Source of the DNA: Falsiroseomonas sp051860665 | Lineage (GTDB): Bacteria > Pseudomonadota > Alphaproteobacteria > Acetobacterales > Acetobacteraceae | Direction of reading: 5' to 3' | Assembly: GCF_051860665.1 (NCBI RefSeq) | Contig: NZ_JBHYDM010000008.1 | Span: 62,001 to 126,000 of the forward strand | DNA length: 64,000 nucleotides | Shown: one piece after another, positions 45,236-53,430 of the stretch | Position numbering within the stretch: position 1 is the stretch's first letter | Layout of the letters: each line of letters opens with the position of its first letter | Translations under genes and position numbers: made by a program | Notes under the pieces: generated by a model | Databases searched by the model: none | Told to the model about the DNA's origin: nothing | Seen by the model: only the letters and a program-made list of their open reading frames with translations

Positions 45236-46201
45236 ATGCGCCTGTCCCGCCGAGATCTGATCGCCAGTCTCGCCATCGCCGCCGCCCCCATCGCCCCCGC
45301 CGCGGCCCAGGGCCGCCCCTTGCGGATCATCATGCCCTTCCCGCCCGGCCAGGGTTCCGACCTGCTGATGCGCATGCTGGCGGAGCGCCTGACCGGCCCG
45401 CTGGGCCAGCCCGTGGTGGTGGAAAACCGCCCCGGCGCCGGCGGCACGCTGGGCATGGATTATGCGGCCAAGGCGGCGCCGGATGGGCTGACCATCGTCA
45501 TGGGCGGCAGCGGCCCCACCACCATCGCCCCCAGCCTCTACCCCACGCTGCCCTATGACCCGCTGCGGGACCTGACGCCGATCTGCCTGATCGCCAGCGT
45601 GCCGCAGCTTTTCGTGGTGAACGTCGATTTCCCGGTGCGGACCATCCCGGAGCTGATCGCCCGCGCCAAGGCGAATCCGGGCGGCATCTTCTATGCCTCC
45701 TCCGGCAATGGCACGACGCAGCACCTGAATGTCGAGATGTTCGCGGCCATGACCGGCACGCAGCTGACCCATGTGCCCTATCGCGGTTCCGGCCCCGCCA
45801 TCACGGACCTTGTGGCGGGGCAGGTGCCCTTCCTGTCGGATACGCTCTCGGCGCTGACGGCGATGGTGCGGGACGGTCGCGTGCGCGCCATCGGCGTCAC
45901 CTCTCGCACCCGCTCGCCCTTCTTCCCCGATGTGCCGACGATCCACGAGCAGGGGGTGGAGGGCTACGAATCCGTGGGCTGGATCAGCCTGCTCGGCCCC
46001 AAGGGCCTGCCGGATGCCCAGGCGGCACGGATCGAGGCGGAGGTGCAAAAAGTGCTGGAGCAGCCCGATTTCCAGGCGCGGCTGGCCGAGCAGGCCTTCA
46101 CGCCGACCTTCCTCAATCGCCGCGACTTCGCCGCCTTCATCGCCAGCGAGACGGCGAAATGGCGCCAGGTGGTGCAGACGGCGGGCGTGAAGCTGGACTG
46201 A
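45236..46201 (+). CDS. Tripartite tricarboxylate transporter substrate-binding protein (Bug family), Tat-type leader
   Basis: A 321-residue Bug-type binding protein. The leader MRLSRRDLIASLAIAAAP carries a twin arginine and ends near APAAAQG. Bug motifs IIMPFPPGQGSDLLMR and VVVENRPGAGGTLG follow. An ATG nine codons upstream (45209) is also in frame; neither has a good ribosome site, and I chose the one that begins at the Tat motif. No membrane subunits are near. Confidence 0.9.
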   Translation: MRLSRRDLIASLAIAAAPIAPAAAQGRPLRIIMPFPPGQGSDLLMRMLAERLTGPLGQPVVVENRPGAGGTLGMDYAAKAAPDGLTIVMGGSGPTTIAPSLYPTLPYDPLRDLTPICLIASVPQLFVVNVDFPVRTIPELIARAKANPGGIFYASSGNGTTQHLNVEMFAAMTGTQLTHVPYRGSGPAITDLVAGQVPFLSDTLSALTAMVRDGRVRAIGVTSRTRSPFFPDVPTIHEQGVEGYESVGWISLLGPKGLPDAQAARIEAEVQKVLEQPDFQARLAEQAFTPTFLNRRDFAAFIASETAKWRQVVQTAGVKLD

Positions 46202-46207
46202 GGCGCC

Positions 46208-46477
46208 TCACCCCGCCTTGCGGAAGCGCCATCCGGCCGTGGGCAGGGCGGAGGCGCTCTCCGTCTCCATCTGCCCCGGGTTCAGCAGGTTGTGCGGGTC
46301 CATCTCCCGCTTGAAGGCCAGCTCCCGCTCCCCGATCGCCTTGATGCCCACGCCACGCAGCCCGGTGGTGTGGGAATTGGCGATCTGCGCGCCCTCCGCC
46401 TGCATGGCCCGCACCAGCTCCGCCATCTGCGCCGGGTCCTGGAAGGCGATATAGGGGGAGCCGAGGCCCACCACCTC
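46208..46477 (-). pseudogene. C-terminal remnant of an FAD-linked oxidase, cut by the prophage
   Basis: The last 89 codons of an FAD-binding oxidoreductase remain in frame (E VVGLGSPYIAFQDPAQM...), ending with MDPHNLLNPGQM, the FAD-oxidase C-terminal motif. The frame runs without a break up to the prophage end at 46478 and its 5' part is missing, presumably on the far side of the prophage outside the window. It lies 6 nt from the convergent Bug gene. It is probably not translated. Confidence 0.75.
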
Positions 46478-46560
46478 TGTAGCGCGCCAAAAGCTTCTGG
46501 AAACTCTGCCACAACATATTGGAACCCTTAAGACACCCCTAAGACCACACCGGTAGTGAT
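46478..46560. repeat. Prophage terminal region (candidate transposase-binding end)
   Basis: The chromosome-to-phage junction is followed by about 80 bp that is visibly AT-richer than the surrounding DNA. It begins TGTAGCGCGCCAAAAGC, fitting the 5'-TG rule of Mu-like ends. A near-tandem repeat, CCCTTAAGACA (46525-46535) and CCCCTAAGACCA (46537-46548), could be transposase subsites. Only one end is visible, so the terminal inverted match cannot be tested here. Confidence 0.5.
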
Positions 46561-46637
46561 CTCAGGGACTGTCCCGGCCATCGTGCGGCCGCCCCGGCGC
46601 CCGGTCCGGCCCGTGCGTCGGGGCGACTTCGTTGGCC

Positions 46638-47465
46638 TCATCTGGGCGTGATCAGCACCTCCCCGACCTTGCCGCGCCCGCTGCCGGCGGCGCCGGCGAT
46701 GGAGTAGGAGACCTCGACCCGCTGGATCGCGAAGTGGGCGAAGGTCTTGCGGACCCCGGGCGTGTCGTTCAGGGACATCAGGAAGCGACCCTGCAGCCTG
46801 GCCAACGCCTCGGCCAGGCGCTCGAAGTCCCCTCGGTCGAAGACGCCAGGGCCATAGTCCCCCTCGTTCCCCCAGTAGGGCGGGTCCAGATAGAATAGGG
46901 TCGCCGGGCGGTCGTAGCGGCGCAGCAGCTCCTCCCATCCCAGGCACTCGATCACCACCCCGGCCAGACGCTCGTGCACCGCCTCCAGGATGCCGGCCAG
47001 CTTCGTCACGTCAAAGCGGCCGGGCGCGGATGGGGAGACGCCGAAGTTTCGCCCATCCACCTTGCCGCCGAAGGCGGTGCGCTGGAGGTAGAGGAAGCGG
47101 GCTGCCCGCTCCATATCGGTCAGGGTGTCCGGCGCGGCGGCCTTCAGGCGCTCGAATTCGGCCCGGCTGGTGACCTGCCAGCGGAGCATGTCCATCAGGG
47201 GCACGTAGTGGCGTTGCAGCACCCGGAAGAGGGTCGCGACGTCGCGGCTGACGTCGTTGATCACCTCGGCCCGCACCCGCCACGGCCGGCGCAGGAACAC
47301 GCCGCCCATGCCGACGAATGGCTCGACATAGGTTTGGTGGGGCACGGCCCGCAGGCGCTCGATCACCTGGCCGGCCAGGCGGCGCTTGCCGCCCAGATAG
47401 GGCGCCACCGGCACCACTGGGTCAGTCGGCGTAAAATCGGTCTGGGACTCCATCGGTCTTGGCAT
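46638..47465 (-). CDS. Phage DNA adenine methyltransferase (Dam/D12 class)
   Basis: A 275-residue N6-adenine methylase of the D12 class. The SAM site is YLGGKRR plus FVGMGGVFLRR, and the catalytic motif is DPPYWGN (residues around 200). The ending SIAGAAGSGRGKVGEVLITP is also typical of the class. No restriction partner is present. It is the last gene before the prophage end, the position where phage Mu carries the com-mom modification genes. The start at 47465 (MPRPMESQ) has a weak AGAAAG site; an ATG at 47453 is the alternative. Confidence 0.88.
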   Translation of the reverse strand: MPRPMESQTDFTPTDPVVPVAPYLGGKRRLAGQVIERLRAVPHQTYVEPFVGMGGVFLRRPWRVRAEVINDVSRDVATLFRVLQRHYVPLMDMLRWQVTSRAEFERLKAAAPDTLTDMERAARFLYLQRTAFGGKVDGRNFGVSPSAPGRFDVTKLAGILEAVHERLAGVVIECLGWEELLRRYDRPATLFYLDPPYWGNEGDYGPGVFDRGDFERLAEALARLQGRFLMSLNDTPGVRKTFAHFAIQRVEVSYSIAGAAGSGRGKVGEVLITPR

Positions 47466-47534
47466 GCTTTCTTGGCCCCGCCGCTGGCCAGCGGTGCGGG
47501 GCGGTGAGAGCCGTGCGTGCTGGTGGCACGCGGT

Positions 47535-47556
47535 TTGGGGTGGTGACACACCCCAA
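47535..47556. terminator. Hairpin between RCC1 and methylase genes
   Basis: TTGGGGTG (47535-47542) and CACCCCAA (47549-47556) form an 8-bp stem with a 6-nt loop, in the 148-nt gap after the RCC1-repeat gene. It may separate the late operon from the methylase gene. Confidence 0.4.
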
Positions 47557-47613
47557 CCCCTGCGCTTGGCGGGGGAATGGCTTGCGTTGGTCAGCCGTCG
47601 CGGCCGACCGGCC

Positions 47614-48819
47614 TCACGGCACGCGGACGGCAATGGAGCTGTATTCCGCGGCGTAGGCACTGCGCCACGCGGTGGCGGCGCTGATCAGCTTCGGGGTGCT
47701 GTAGCTGGCGCCAGCCAGGTCGGCGCGGCCGAGCTTCTTCGATTGATTGCTCCCCCACCCCCACAGGGTTCCGTCCTGGGCGACGGCGAGGGTGTGGTTG
47801 AGCGCGCAATGCACCCAGCGCCACTCGGTAATGGTCAGCCCGCCATCGGTGCCCACGACCTGCGTCAAGGTCGAGGTGTTGCTGGTGGTGCCGATGCCCA
47901 GCTCGCCGGAGGTGTTCTGGCCGCAGGCCCAGAGCGTGCCGTCGTTCCGAAGGAGGAAGGTGGAGTACTCGCCGCAGAAGATGTTGACCCAGAAGGTGCC
48001 GGGGGCATTGGGCGCGACGATCGCCGGCAGCTGGCTGCTGACGCCCGGTCCGCGCTGGCCGGAGCCGAAAAGGCCCCACATCCAGACCTGGCCGTCCTCG
48101 TGGAAGCCGGCGCCGTTATAAGCGCCGACGCTCGCATAGCGCCAAGGCCCGGCGGGGCTGACCTTCTTGCAGTAGCGGTCCTGCGTGTAACCCTGATTGG
48201 TGATGCCGCCATTCTCTTCCGGGCTGCCGCGGCCGAGCTGCATCGAGCCGTTGTTCCCCCAGGTCCACAGGTCACCCTGGTTATCGAGGCCGGCCACCCA
48301 CCGATGGCCGACCCACATATCGATGAAGCGGATGGCCTGGCTACGGTAGGGAGCGGCTGTGAGAGCCGTGTTGTAGGGCGCGGTTCGCGTACCGGCGGCG
48401 GTGCCGTCATTGAGCTGCGCGGCGATGTCGTTGCGGCCGAAGGTCCAGATATTGCCGTCGCGGTCGAGGGCGGCCGAGAACTCCGAACCGACGCCGACTT
48501 TGCGCCAGTGCGTCGCGGTGCCGATCTGGGTCAGAGCGCGGCGCAAGGTGGTGTCGCCCTGGCCGAGCTGGCCGAAGGAGTTGTCGCCGGCGGACCAGAT
48601 CGTCCCGTCCGCGCGAAGCGCCATCATGTGGCGGGCGTAGAGCGCGAACTGGGTCCACTTCTGCGGCGTGTTCCAGGGTGCCAGGGGCAGCTGGAAGGCG
48701 TTGAAATACTGGTCGGCGCCCGTGCCCCCGGCAGCGGTCTCGCCCCAGGAATTCTGGCCGCCGACATACCAATTGATGTCGGGCTCGATGCCCCCGAAGA
48801 AGGCGCGGCGCAGCAGCAT
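47614..48819 (-). CDS. Phage RCC1-repeat protein (seven-bladed beta-propeller)
   Basis: A 401-residue protein whose whole length is a chain of RCC1-type repeats. The W-x-x-G blade motifs are W17 (WYVGGQN), W75 (WSAGDN), W125 (WTFGRN), W185 (WTWGNN), W246 (WMWG), W297 (WACGQN) and W353 (WGWGSN), most preceded by DG. Seven repeats fit one closed propeller. The start overlaps the fibre stop (ATGA), so it is produced with the fibre and is a good candidate for a tip or receptor-binding subunit. Function is inferred from fold and place only. Confidence 0.85.
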   Translation of the reverse strand: MLLRRAFFGGIEPDINWYVGGQNSWGETAAGGTGADQYFNAFQLPLAPWNTPQKWTQFALYARHMMALRADGTIWSAGDNSFGQLGQGDTTLRRALTQIGTATHWRKVGVGSEFSAALDRDGNIWTFGRNDIAAQLNDGTAAGTRTAPYNTALTAAPYRSQAIRFIDMWVGHRWVAGLDNQGDLWTWGNNGSMQLGRGSPEENGGITNQGYTQDRYCKKVSPAGPWRYASVGAYNGAGFHEDGQVWMWGLFGSGQRGPGVSSQLPAIVAPNAPGTFWVNIFCGEYSTFLLRNDGTLWACGQNTSGELGIGTTSNTSTLTQVVGTDGGLTITEWRWVHCALNHTLAVAQDGTLWGWGSNQSKKLGRADLAGASYSTPKLISAATAWRSAYAAEYSSIAVRVP

Positions 48820-50681
48820 CAGCGCATCACCTTGCCGAACAGGGTGGTGCCGCCATTCCCGGTCCAGATCAGGATCCAGTCGGTGTCGGCGTTGTTCAGC
48901 ACGATGCCGGTGCTGCCGAAGACGTTCGTGTAGCTGCCATCCGGCTTCAGCCACTTGATCGTCGGCCAGGTGACGATGTGCAGCCCGCCATTGACCAGCT
49001 CGATCAGCAGCTCGCCAAAGCCGGCCGGCCAGTTGGTGAAGGCGACGCTCAGCGCGCCACCCACCTGCAGGCGCTGGTGCCCGGCCGCGCTGGCGTCGAA
49101 GGTCTGGGTGCTGGCGGCTGCGCCCGTGCCCTTGTCCAGCGATGTCAGCCCGCCGGCGGAGAGGGTGCCGCCGGTGGACAGGGACAGCCCGTTGCCGATC
49201 TGCACCTCCTGCACCGCGCCGGCGCTGCTGGCGCCGCGGCCGAGCAGGCGCTGACCGTTGGCGGTCAGGCCGGAGCCGGTGGCGAGACCTGTCGCCGCTT
49301 TGGCGTCCAGCGCCGCCTGAAGGCCGGTGACGGTGGAGATGGCCTGGGTGTGGCTCGTCGCCGCCTTGCCATCCAACGCGGCCTGCAGGCCGGAGACGTC
49401 GGCGATTGCGTGGCCGTGGCCGGTGGCGGCCTTGGCGTCCAGCGCGGTCTGCAGGCCCGTGACGGTGGAGATGGCCTGCGTGTGGCTGGCCGCGGCCTTG
49501 CCATCCAGCGCCGTCTGCAAGCCGGAGACGTCTCCGATGGCATGGCCGTGGCTGGCCGCTGCCTTACCGTCCAGCGTGGTCTGAAGGTTGGTCACATCGC
49601 TGATGGCATGGGCGTGGCTGGTCGGGGACTTCCCATCCAGCACGGCCTGCAAGCCCGTGACGTCGGTGATCGCGACGGGGCCACCGCCACCCCCGCCGCC
49701 GGCGGCATTCAGCGTGTTGCCGTCGAGAGAGAGGTTGGTGCCGAGCACCAGTTCCTGCACGGCGCCGCCGCCGGCGGTGGCACGGCCGAGCAATCGACCC
49801 GAGGCGCTGAGGGTGAGGCCGGAGCCGGAGACGAGGCCGGTCGCCGCCTTGCCATCCAGCGCGCCCTGCAAGCCCGTGACGGTGGAGATGGCCTGGGTGT
49901 GGCTAGCTTCTGCCTTGCCATCCAAGGCGGCCTGCAGGCCGGTGACGGCGGAGAAGGCATGCGTGTGGCTGGCTTCGGCCTTGCCATCAAGGGCCGCCTG
50001 CAAGCCGGTGACGGCGGAGAGGGCATGCGTGTGGCTGGCCTCGGCCTTGCCATCCAAGGCGGCCTGCAACCCGGTGACGGTGGCGATCGCCTGCGTGTGG
50101 CTCGCCTCCGCCTTTCCGTTCAAGGCAGCCAGCAACCCGGAGACGTCCCCGATGGCGTGACCATGGCTGGTGGCTGCCCTGGCATCGAGCGCCGCCTGCA
50201 ACCCGGTGACGTCGCTGATCGCAAAGGGGCCACCGCTCCCGCCGCCTTCGACGCTCAGCGTGTTGCCGGCCAGCGAGAAGCCCGAGCCGAGCACCAGCTC
50301 CTGCACCGCACCGCCACCGGCGGTGGCGCGGCCGAGCAAGGTACCGGAAGCGGAGACGGTGAGGCCGGAGGCGGAGGCGAGGCCTGTCCCCGCCTTGCCG
50401 TCCAGCGCGCCCTGCAAGCCCGTGACGCTGGAGATGGCGTGAGCGTGGGCGGTTGGCGCCTTGCCGTCCAGCGCCGCCTGCAGGCCGGTAACCTCGCCGA
50501 TCGCGTGGGTATGCGGCCCGCCGCCGGCGAGGAAGTCCAGCAGGTCGCCCAGCCGGCCACGCCGGGTGGTCGAGGCGCCCAACTCGCCCTGCTGCACAAC
50601 CAGGCGATCCTCGACATCCAGCGTCTCGGCTGCGGGCAGCCCATCGATCGTTCTACCGTCCCGGGGAGGTGCATCGCTCAT
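48819..50681 (-). CDS. Phage tail fibre protein with tandem repeats
   Basis: A 620-residue fibre. After an N-terminal 57 residues, about 14 copies of a short repeat (core VTGLQAALDGKAEASHTHA, 19 residues) follow. Three longer segments of the type SGLTLSASGRLLGRATAG...AVQELVLG interrupt them. The last 100 residues are unique, Gly/Trp-rich, and probably fold as a trimeric head. The repeated DGKA-HTHA unit is the usual phage fibre shaft repeat. Its stop overlaps the RCC1 gene start. Confidence 0.88.
   Translation of the reverse strand: MSDAPPRDGRTIDGLPAAETLDVEDRLVVQQGELGASTTRRGRLGDLLDFLAGGGPHTHAIGEVTGLQAALDGKAPTAHAHAISSVTGLQGALDGKAGTGLASASGLTVSASGTLLGRATAGGGAVQELVLGSGFSLAGNTLSVEGGGSGGPFAISDVTGLQAALDARAATSHGHAIGDVSGLLAALNGKAEASHTQAIATVTGLQAALDGKAEASHTHALSAVTGLQAALDGKAEASHTHAFSAVTGLQAALDGKAEASHTQAISTVTGLQGALDGKAATGLVSGSGLTLSASGRLLGRATAGGGAVQELVLGTNLSLDGNTLNAAGGGGGGGPVAITDVTGLQAVLDGKSPTSHAHAISDVTNLQTTLDGKAAASHGHAIGDVSGLQTALDGKAAASHTQAISTVTGLQTALDAKAATGHGHAIADVSGLQAALDGKAATSHTQAISTVTGLQAALDAKAATGLATGSGLTANGQRLLGRGASSAGAVQEVQIGNGLSLSTGGTLSAGGLTSLDKGTGAAASTQTFDASAAGHQRLQVGGALSVAFTNWPAGFGELLIELVNGGLHIVTWPTIKWLKPDGSYTNVFGSTGIVLNNADTDWILIWTGNGGTTLFGKVMR
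49290..50510 (-). repeat. Tandem 57-bp coding repeats in the fibre gene
   Basis: About 14 copies of a 57-bp unit coding for the VTGLQ-ALDGKA motif, arranged around three longer blocks. Adjacent copies near 49900-50100 are almost identical in DNA, which points to recent duplication and makes slippage or recombination in the fibre length likely. Confidence 0.8.
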
Positions 50682-51124
50682 GTTTGGGTCACCTGCAGGA
50701 TGTCGCCATCGCTGGTCAGCAGCGGCAGGAGGCCGCTGGTGAGGAGCGCGTCGATGAAGGAGGGGGGCGCGATCGCGATCCGCCGCGCCTGAACCTGCCA
50801 GCGCATCTCGGCCACGGCCGGCGGCGCGCTGGTGATGGCCAGCTCCGCCTGCCAGTCGCCGGGCTCGTCATTCGTCAGCAGCAGCGAGGCGAAGCCGAAT
50901 TCAGTCGGGTAGCGCGGGGCATCCGAGATCTGCACGGGCGGCACACCAGGCCGCCGCAGCCGCCAGGTGATGGCCATCTCCGCGGGCGGCGTGACCACGG
51001 TGCCATGCTCGTCCAGCGCCCGGGCGTGCAGCCGCGCGCCCTGCCCCTCCAGCAGCACTGGCGAGCGCGGCCAGGCCTGGGGTGCGAAGCGCAGCTCGAT
51101 GCGGAGGGGGCGCGTTCCGGTCAT
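50678..51124 (-). CDS. Phage hypothetical tail-region protein
   Basis: A 148-residue protein between two fibre-type genes, rich in beta-forming residues (IELRFAPQAWPRSPVLLEGQG; short part IELRFAPQAWPRSPVLL). It contains an apparent immunoglobulin-like stretch (MAITWRLRRPGVPPVQI, then DWQAELAITSAP). No family is recognised; a small baseplate or fibre-linker protein is a guess from position. The start at 51124 gives MTGTRPLR, with a weak ribosome site; its stop overlaps the fibre start. Confidence 0.6.
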   Translation of the reverse strand: MTGTRPLRIELRFAPQAWPRSPVLLEGQGARLHARALDEHGTVVTPPAEMAITWRLRRPGVPPVQISDAPRYPTEFGFASLLLTNDEPGDWQAELAITSAPPAVAEMRWQVQARRIAIAPPSFIDALLTSGLLPLLTSDGDILQVTQT

Positions 51125-51134
51125 CAGGGCGCGC

Positions 51135-51773
51135 TCACCGCAGCGCCTCGACATGCAGGAAGGTGTTTCTCTGCCGGAGGTTCAGGGGGAACCCATGGTC
51201 ATGAAACACCATCAACCGCAGGTATTCGCCCGGCGTGACCGGAACGATGCCGCCAACCGCATTCAGGATCGTGACGTCATCGGCGCCGGCCGAAGGTAGG
51301 CGTTGGGCTGGCAGGCCGTTCCCCTCGTCCGTCGTGCCCCGCAGCACGCGCATCTTGCGATCGCCCGTGGCCGTGTTGTTCCAGGTGACCTGCGTCGCAA
51401 CCCGGATGCGCGAAACGCCGGCCGGGATGGTGATGCGGGTTGGCTGTGCGGCCGACCACAAGCCGACATCGTCATAGATTGGTGCGGGCCAGGGGACGGC
51501 GGTTTCCACCGCGTTCGGGATCACCGCGTCCGCCGCGAGCGACAGTAGGGCGCCGCGCCCGCCGAACATGGCACTGATCGCGCTCAGCAGCTGGTTGCCC
51601 GCCGCCGGCGACAAGCCCGCGGCCTCGATGACGTGCAGGATTTCCTCCTGCACGCCATTCAGGAAGGCGGCCGAGACATCGGTACCTTCAATTCCGGCAC
51701 CCAGATTTTCGTCGACGAAGCCGAGCTTGCCGCCGCCGATATCGACGGCCGTGGCGCCGGTGATCCGCTGCAT
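51135..51773 (-). CDS. Phage tail fibre-like protein
   Basis: A 212-residue protein. Its first 70 residues resemble the phage side-fibre opening that reads LNGVQEEILHVIEAAGLSP. The C-terminal half is beta-rich (TRITIPAGVSRIRVATQVTW) and resembles a small receptor or spike domain. Exact family unknown. The ATG overlaps the stop of the gp48-like gene. Confidence 0.68.
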   Translation of the reverse strand: MQRITGATAVDIGGGKLGFVDENLGAGIEGTDVSAAFLNGVQEEILHVIEAAGLSPAAGNQLLSAISAMFGGRGALLSLAADAVIPNAVETAVPWPAPIYDDVGLWSAAQPTRITIPAGVSRIRVATQVTWNNTATGDRKMRVLRGTTDEGNGLPAQRLPSAGADDVTILNAVGGIVPVTPGEYLRLMVFHDHGFPLNLRQRNTFLHVEALR

Positions 51774-52369
51774 CAGGGCGATCCTTCATAGGCAAAGACG
51801 GGGGTGGTGTGGGCGGGGGCGAAGCGGCGGATCGGACACTCGACCCCCACCGCCTCGATCGATCCGAGGGAGTGACCGGCCTTGCTGGCGCCGGCGCGGA
51901 AGCGGATCACGCGCGTCGACGGAAGCCGGATCAGCCAGAAGAAGCGGCAGGTCCGCGGCGCCAGCGGGTGTCCCGCCTTGGATGCGCCCGCCTTGAACGG
52001 GCGGCGCTCCTCGATCGTGATCGCTACGCCCCGGCTGGCCGCCAGGGCGATGAAGAAGGCGATGGTGGGGCTGCCAGCCTGGGTCCAGCGCTGATGCGCC
52101 ACCCGCTGGCGCTCCGGCACGGTGGTAGGTCCGGCCGGGTCGCAGGGATCGGGACCCAGCACCCGCTCGAAATCGCCAAGCAGGTCGGTCGCCACCCGGG
52201 GATCTGACTGGGTCAGCAGGCTTAGGGCCGAGGTTTCCAGCCGCACCAGTTCCACGGCCGGGGCGCGCAGCACCCGTCCCATGACGCTGTCGGTGTCGCG
52301 CGCCAGCCAGCCCGGCGGCAGCAGCGCCAGCAGGTCTTGCCAGGCATGGACCAGGCGGCGGGGCGTCAT
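51773..52369 (-). CDS. Phage tail protein, Mu gp48/YmfQ-like (DUF2313)
   Basis: A 198-residue protein of the YmfQ/DUF2313 type, part of the Mu-like baseplate. It opens WQDLLALLPPGWLARDTDSVMGRVL (parts: WQDLLALLPPGWLA and DTDSVMGRVL). It carries the family's RAGASKAGHSLGS motif, preceded here by a second KAGASKAGHPL copy about 25 residues earlier. It starts inside the stop of gp47 and ends inside the start of the next gene. Confidence 0.82.
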   Translation of the reverse strand: MTPRRLVHAWQDLLALLPPGWLARDTDSVMGRVLRAPAVELVRLETSALSLLTQSDPRVATDLLGDFERVLGPDPCDPAGPTTVPERQRVAHQRWTQAGSPTIAFFIALAASRGVAITIEERRPFKAGASKAGHPLAPRTCRFFWLIRLPSTRVIRFRAGASKAGHSLGSIEAVGVECPIRRFAPAHTTPVFAYEGSP

Positions 52370-53430
52370 GGCGCAAGCCAGGTGATGGTGCCGCGCGTGC
52401 GCAGCTGGCTGGCGGTCGCGGTGACATCCGCGGCCGGCAGGGTCATCTCATGGCTGTATTCGCCATTCGCGCTGCTGATCGCCTCGCTCAGCCGGGATCT
52501 CTCAAGGGTGCCGCCGATCGCCGCCTCCCGCGCGAAGAGCCCGTCCAGCGCGGCCGTCACCGCATTCCGCACCGCCAGGGTGTCCGGCGTGATGCGGATG
52601 CTGAAGGCCACCGGGGACAAGCTGACAGGCAGCACGCTGACCGCCGCGGTCACCGGCCGGCGCGGCTCGACATGAGCCGAGATGGTGGCCAGCTCCCCGG
52701 TTGTGGGGGCGCGGGGACCGTCCATGGCGATGACGATGCTCACAGTGCCTGGCCCGGTCGCGCCGGGCAGAACGGCGACCTGCGCGACACCGGCAAGCGC
52801 GGCCCTCGCCCAGTCTTCATAGTCGGATGTCGCGCCACCCATGCTGGGTTGGCGGATGCGGGCCAGAACCCGCGCGCGCAGAGCTTCCAGATCCTCCTCA
52901 TCTGCGCCGCCGCTGAGGCCGGGCGCGGCGACGGTGACCGATTGCGGGTTCAGGTCGAGGACGGGGGACACCAGCGTCAATACAGTCCCCGCGCCGAGAT
53001 TGCCGCCGGCGCCGGGCGTGGTTGCCTGGATCTGAACGGTGGCGGTGCCGTCGCCCCCGATGGCCGCCGTCGCCAGCGTGACGAACAGCGCGCCGCCGGG
53101 CGCCCGCAGGGAAAGACCGGCGGGTAGCGGCGTGCCGGTCACGCCGGCGGCGGTGCCGGGACCCGTCGCGGCCTGGGCGGCGGTGCGGTAGATGCCCCAG
53201 ATATCGGCCAGCCGAGGCAGCCATTCGGTGGCCGTGTCCGCCATCAGCTGGTCAGCCAGCCAGCGCAGAAACAGATGCGCGTCGAACAGCGTCATGCCCC
53301 ATGTGCGGGCCAGAACCCCCAGCACGGTATCCGGCGCCCGCGGATCGATCTCCGCCTCCGGAAACTGGCTGATCAGACCGACCGCCAGGCGCTCGGCGAT
53401 CTGGTCTGGCGTGGGCAGCGGATAGGTCAT
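52366..53430 (-). CDS. Phage baseplate J/gp47 family protein
   Basis: A 354-residue baseplate wedge protein. Family features are the opening helices that include PRLADIWGIYR, the QIQATTPGAGGNLGAGT motif near residue 150 and PGLSGGADEEDLEALRARV near 195, then SDYEDWA. It connects the hub to the fibres in contractile tails. The start at 53430 overlaps the gp46 stop. Confidence 0.9.
   Translation of the reverse strand: MTYPLPTPDQIAERLAVGLISQFPEAEIDPRAPDTVLGVLARTWGMTLFDAHLFLRWLADQLMADTATEWLPRLADIWGIYRTAAQAATGPGTAAGVTGTPLPAGLSLRAPGGALFVTLATAAIGGDGTATVQIQATTPGAGGNLGAGTVLTLVSPVLDLNPQSVTVAAPGLSGGADEEDLEALRARVLARIRQPSMGGATSDYEDWARAALAGVAQVAVLPGATGPGTVSIVIAMDGPRAPTTGELATISAHVEPRRPVTAAVSVLPVSLSPVAFSIRITPDTLAVRNAVTAALDGLFAREAAIGGTLERSRLSEAISSANGEYSHEMTLPAADVTATASQLRTRGTITWLAP

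Noticed and set aside
49290..50510. Regularly spaced repeats that could suggest a CRISPR array
   Set aside because: The period is 57 bp within an open frame, copies encode a conserved peptide, and there are no unique spacers or cas genes.
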